Of a DNA stretch of 64,000 nucleotides, positions 63,137-64,000 are shown piece after piece. The number at the start of each line of letters is the position of its first letter. The stretch's first letter is position 1. The position numbers and the translations under genes are program-made. Origin of the DNA: Clostridium sp031626875 (lineage in GTDB: Bacteria > Bacillota > Clostridia > Clostridiales > Clostridiaceae); assembly GCF_031626875.1 (NCBI RefSeq), contig NZ_JANDMF010000003.1, positions 175,481 through 239,480 on the forward strand, written 5' to 3'. The notes beneath the pieces were generated by a model. It was not told where the DNA came from. It saw only the letters and a program-made list of their open reading frames with translations, and ran no database searches.

Positions 63137-63592
63137 ATGAAAAAACTTATTAAAAAATTGAATTTATTTTTACTTATCACTATTCTATTCACTTCACTAT
63201 TTACTGCAACTTATGATAAAGTAGCTAATGCTTACTCACAAAATATAGAAAGTACTTTAACTTCAGTAGCAATTAATGATTTTCAAGGGGTAGCAGATTA
63301 TATTCACAAATACGGTAAGTTGCCAAGCAATTTCATAACAAAAGCTAAAGCTCAAAGCCTAGGTTGGAGACCTGGAGAAGATTTATGGGATTATGCATAT
63401 GGCATGAGCATTGGTGGTGATATTTTTACAAATTCTGAAAAGATTCTACCAACAGCAAAAAAAAGAGTTTGGCATGAATGTGATATTAATTACAATGGTG
63501 GGCATAGAGGTGCAGATAGAATTGTTTACTCAAATGATGGATTAATATATGGTACAACTAATCATTATCAAACATTTACACAATATTATTAA
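63137..63592 (+). CDS. Secreted ribonuclease, barnase/binase family
   Basis: 151 residues: signal peptide (cleavage near residue 32), a short propeptide, then a barnase core. It keeps KLPSNFITKAKAQSLGW, GKSIGGDIF-like SIGGDIF, the catalytic Glu in WHECDI (barnase WREADI), both Arg in GHRGADRI, and the catalytic His in TTNHYQTF. It cuts RNA at guanosine outside the cell. It is followed 29 bases later by its inhibitor gene. Confidence 0.94.
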   Translation: MKKLIKKLNLFLLITILFTSLFTATYDKVANAYSQNIESTLTSVAINDFQGVADYIHKYGKLPSNFITKAKAQSLGWRPGEDLWDYAYGMSIGGDIFTNSEKILPTAKKRVWHECDINYNGGHRGADRIVYSNDGLIYGTTNHYQTFTQYY

Positions 63593-63621
63593 TATAAATT
63601 TATAAAGTATTAGGAGAAAAA

Positions 63622-63897
63622 ATGAATAAAATTATACTAGATGGCACCAAATATACAAATAAAAGTGAATTACATGCAGCTCTAAAAGAAAAATTTAAAC
63701 TTCCTGATTACTATGGAAAAAATTTAGATGCTTTATGGGACTGTCTTACTGGTGATATTTCATTACCAATTAATATTGAATGGATAAACTTCGATTATAG
63801 CAAGGAATTTCTTGGAGATTATGCAGTTGAAACATTAAATATACTATTTAAAGCTTCATTAATCCATAAGCATAATTTTAAAATAACTGTTTATTAA
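63622..63897 (+). CDS. Barstar family ribonuclease inhibitor
   Basis: 91 residues, the size of barstar. LPDYYGKNLDALWDCLTG holds the Asp residues that fill the barnase active site (Asp35 and Asp39 of barstar). It protects the cytoplasm from barnase before export. The gap to the barnase gene is small, so they are likely one operon. Confidence 0.95.
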   Translation: MNKIILDGTKYTNKSELHAALKEKFKLPDYYGKNLDALWDCLTGDISLPINIEWINFDYSKEFLGDYAVETLNILFKASLIHKHNFKITVY

Positions 63898-63922
63898 TTT
63901 ATAAAAAAATATAATTTTCATT

Positions 63923-64000
63923 GAGGGGCTGTCGCACTAAATAATTAGTGTGCAGCTCATTTTTGTGCAAAAAAATAAATCCCAGATTCTACGAATCTGA
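63923..64000. other. Hairpin region, possible end of an insertion sequence
   Basis: GCTGTCGCACTAA pairs with TTAGTGTGCAGC (one bulge and one G-U), then ATTTTTG follows, so it can end the barstar mRNA. A second perfect hairpin, CAGATTC / GAATCTG, lies at 63983-63999. GGGGCTGTCGCAC resembles the ends of IS1182-like elements, and the minus strand reads a short frame (RFVESGIYFFAQK then stop) that could be a transposase tail. Confidence 0.35.

Overview
The window is very AT-rich, with dense short-gapped genes, strong GGAGG-type ribosome binding sites, frequent TTG/GTG starts and intrinsic terminators. Together with a class III fructose-bisphosphatase, a Met T-box, three PL9 pectate lyases, a GH51 arabinofuranosidase, a GH12 glucanase and a dockerin protein, this points to a saprophytic Clostridium (cluster I, sensu stricto) that lives on plant cell walls. 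The species cannot be fixed from the sequence. No rRNA, tRNA, CRISPR array or prophage was seen.

Layout. 1-6.1 kb: the 5' end of a malic enzyme gene cut by the window edge, a MATE exporter, a large two-domain surface nucleotidase, and msrA. 6.3-6.5 kb: a stand-alone structured RNA candidate with its own promoter and terminator. 6.5-10.1 kb: a probable metal-homeostasis operon (COG0523 GTPase, a GTPase-permease fusion, a TIGR03943 membrane protein) behind a promoter with a Fur-family-type palindrome just downstream of the -10. 10.1-12.1 kb: a YtrA-like GntR regulator with an ABC ATPase and permease, under a perfect 15+15 bp inverted repeat. 12.2-15.8 kb: three tandem secreted PL9 pectate lyases. 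16-25.7 kb: fbp, a nitroreductase, GNAT, abfA (GH51), a 1009-residue repeat protein ending in a dockerin, a glyoxalase and a DUF1284 protein.

25.8-31 kb: a methionine-rich repeat protein, helical hypotheticals, a decayed lipocalin-like pseudogene, a frameshifted small membrane protein, and an ECF sigma/anti-sigma/ABC-permease operon. 31-36.3 kb: amtB-glnK, ywbE, a surface-domain fragment, dus, and a GH12 glucanase with a cre-like site. 36.5-44.4 kb: an araM/HAD operon divergent from a DeoR regulator, a secreted serine beta-lactamase-like protein, a sugar acetyltransferase, a UvrC-like short protein and a nitroreductase. 44.5-51 kb: methyltransferase, racemase, acetyltransferase, small membrane proteins, DUF4317, a lipoprotein and mraY. 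51-53.7 kb: an orphan PTS EIIB and a divergent MetRS behind a Met T-box. 54-64 kb: MFS transporter, GNAT/MarR divergent pair with twin operators, a two-component system with lipoprotein and DUF4342 proteins, an orphan sugar-binding protein, a barnase/barstar pair, and a hairpin edge that may be the end of an insertion sequence.

Together these are mostly housekeeping and accessory genes: plant-polysaccharide attack with likely catabolite control, metal and nitrogen uptake, envelope stress sensing, and a secreted RNase with its inhibitor. The least explained items are the small RNA at 6.3 kb, the GTPase-permease fusion that has lost its CxCC motif, the nine-repeat dockerin protein, the Met-rich repeat protein, and the divergent T-box MetRS paired with a lone EIIB.
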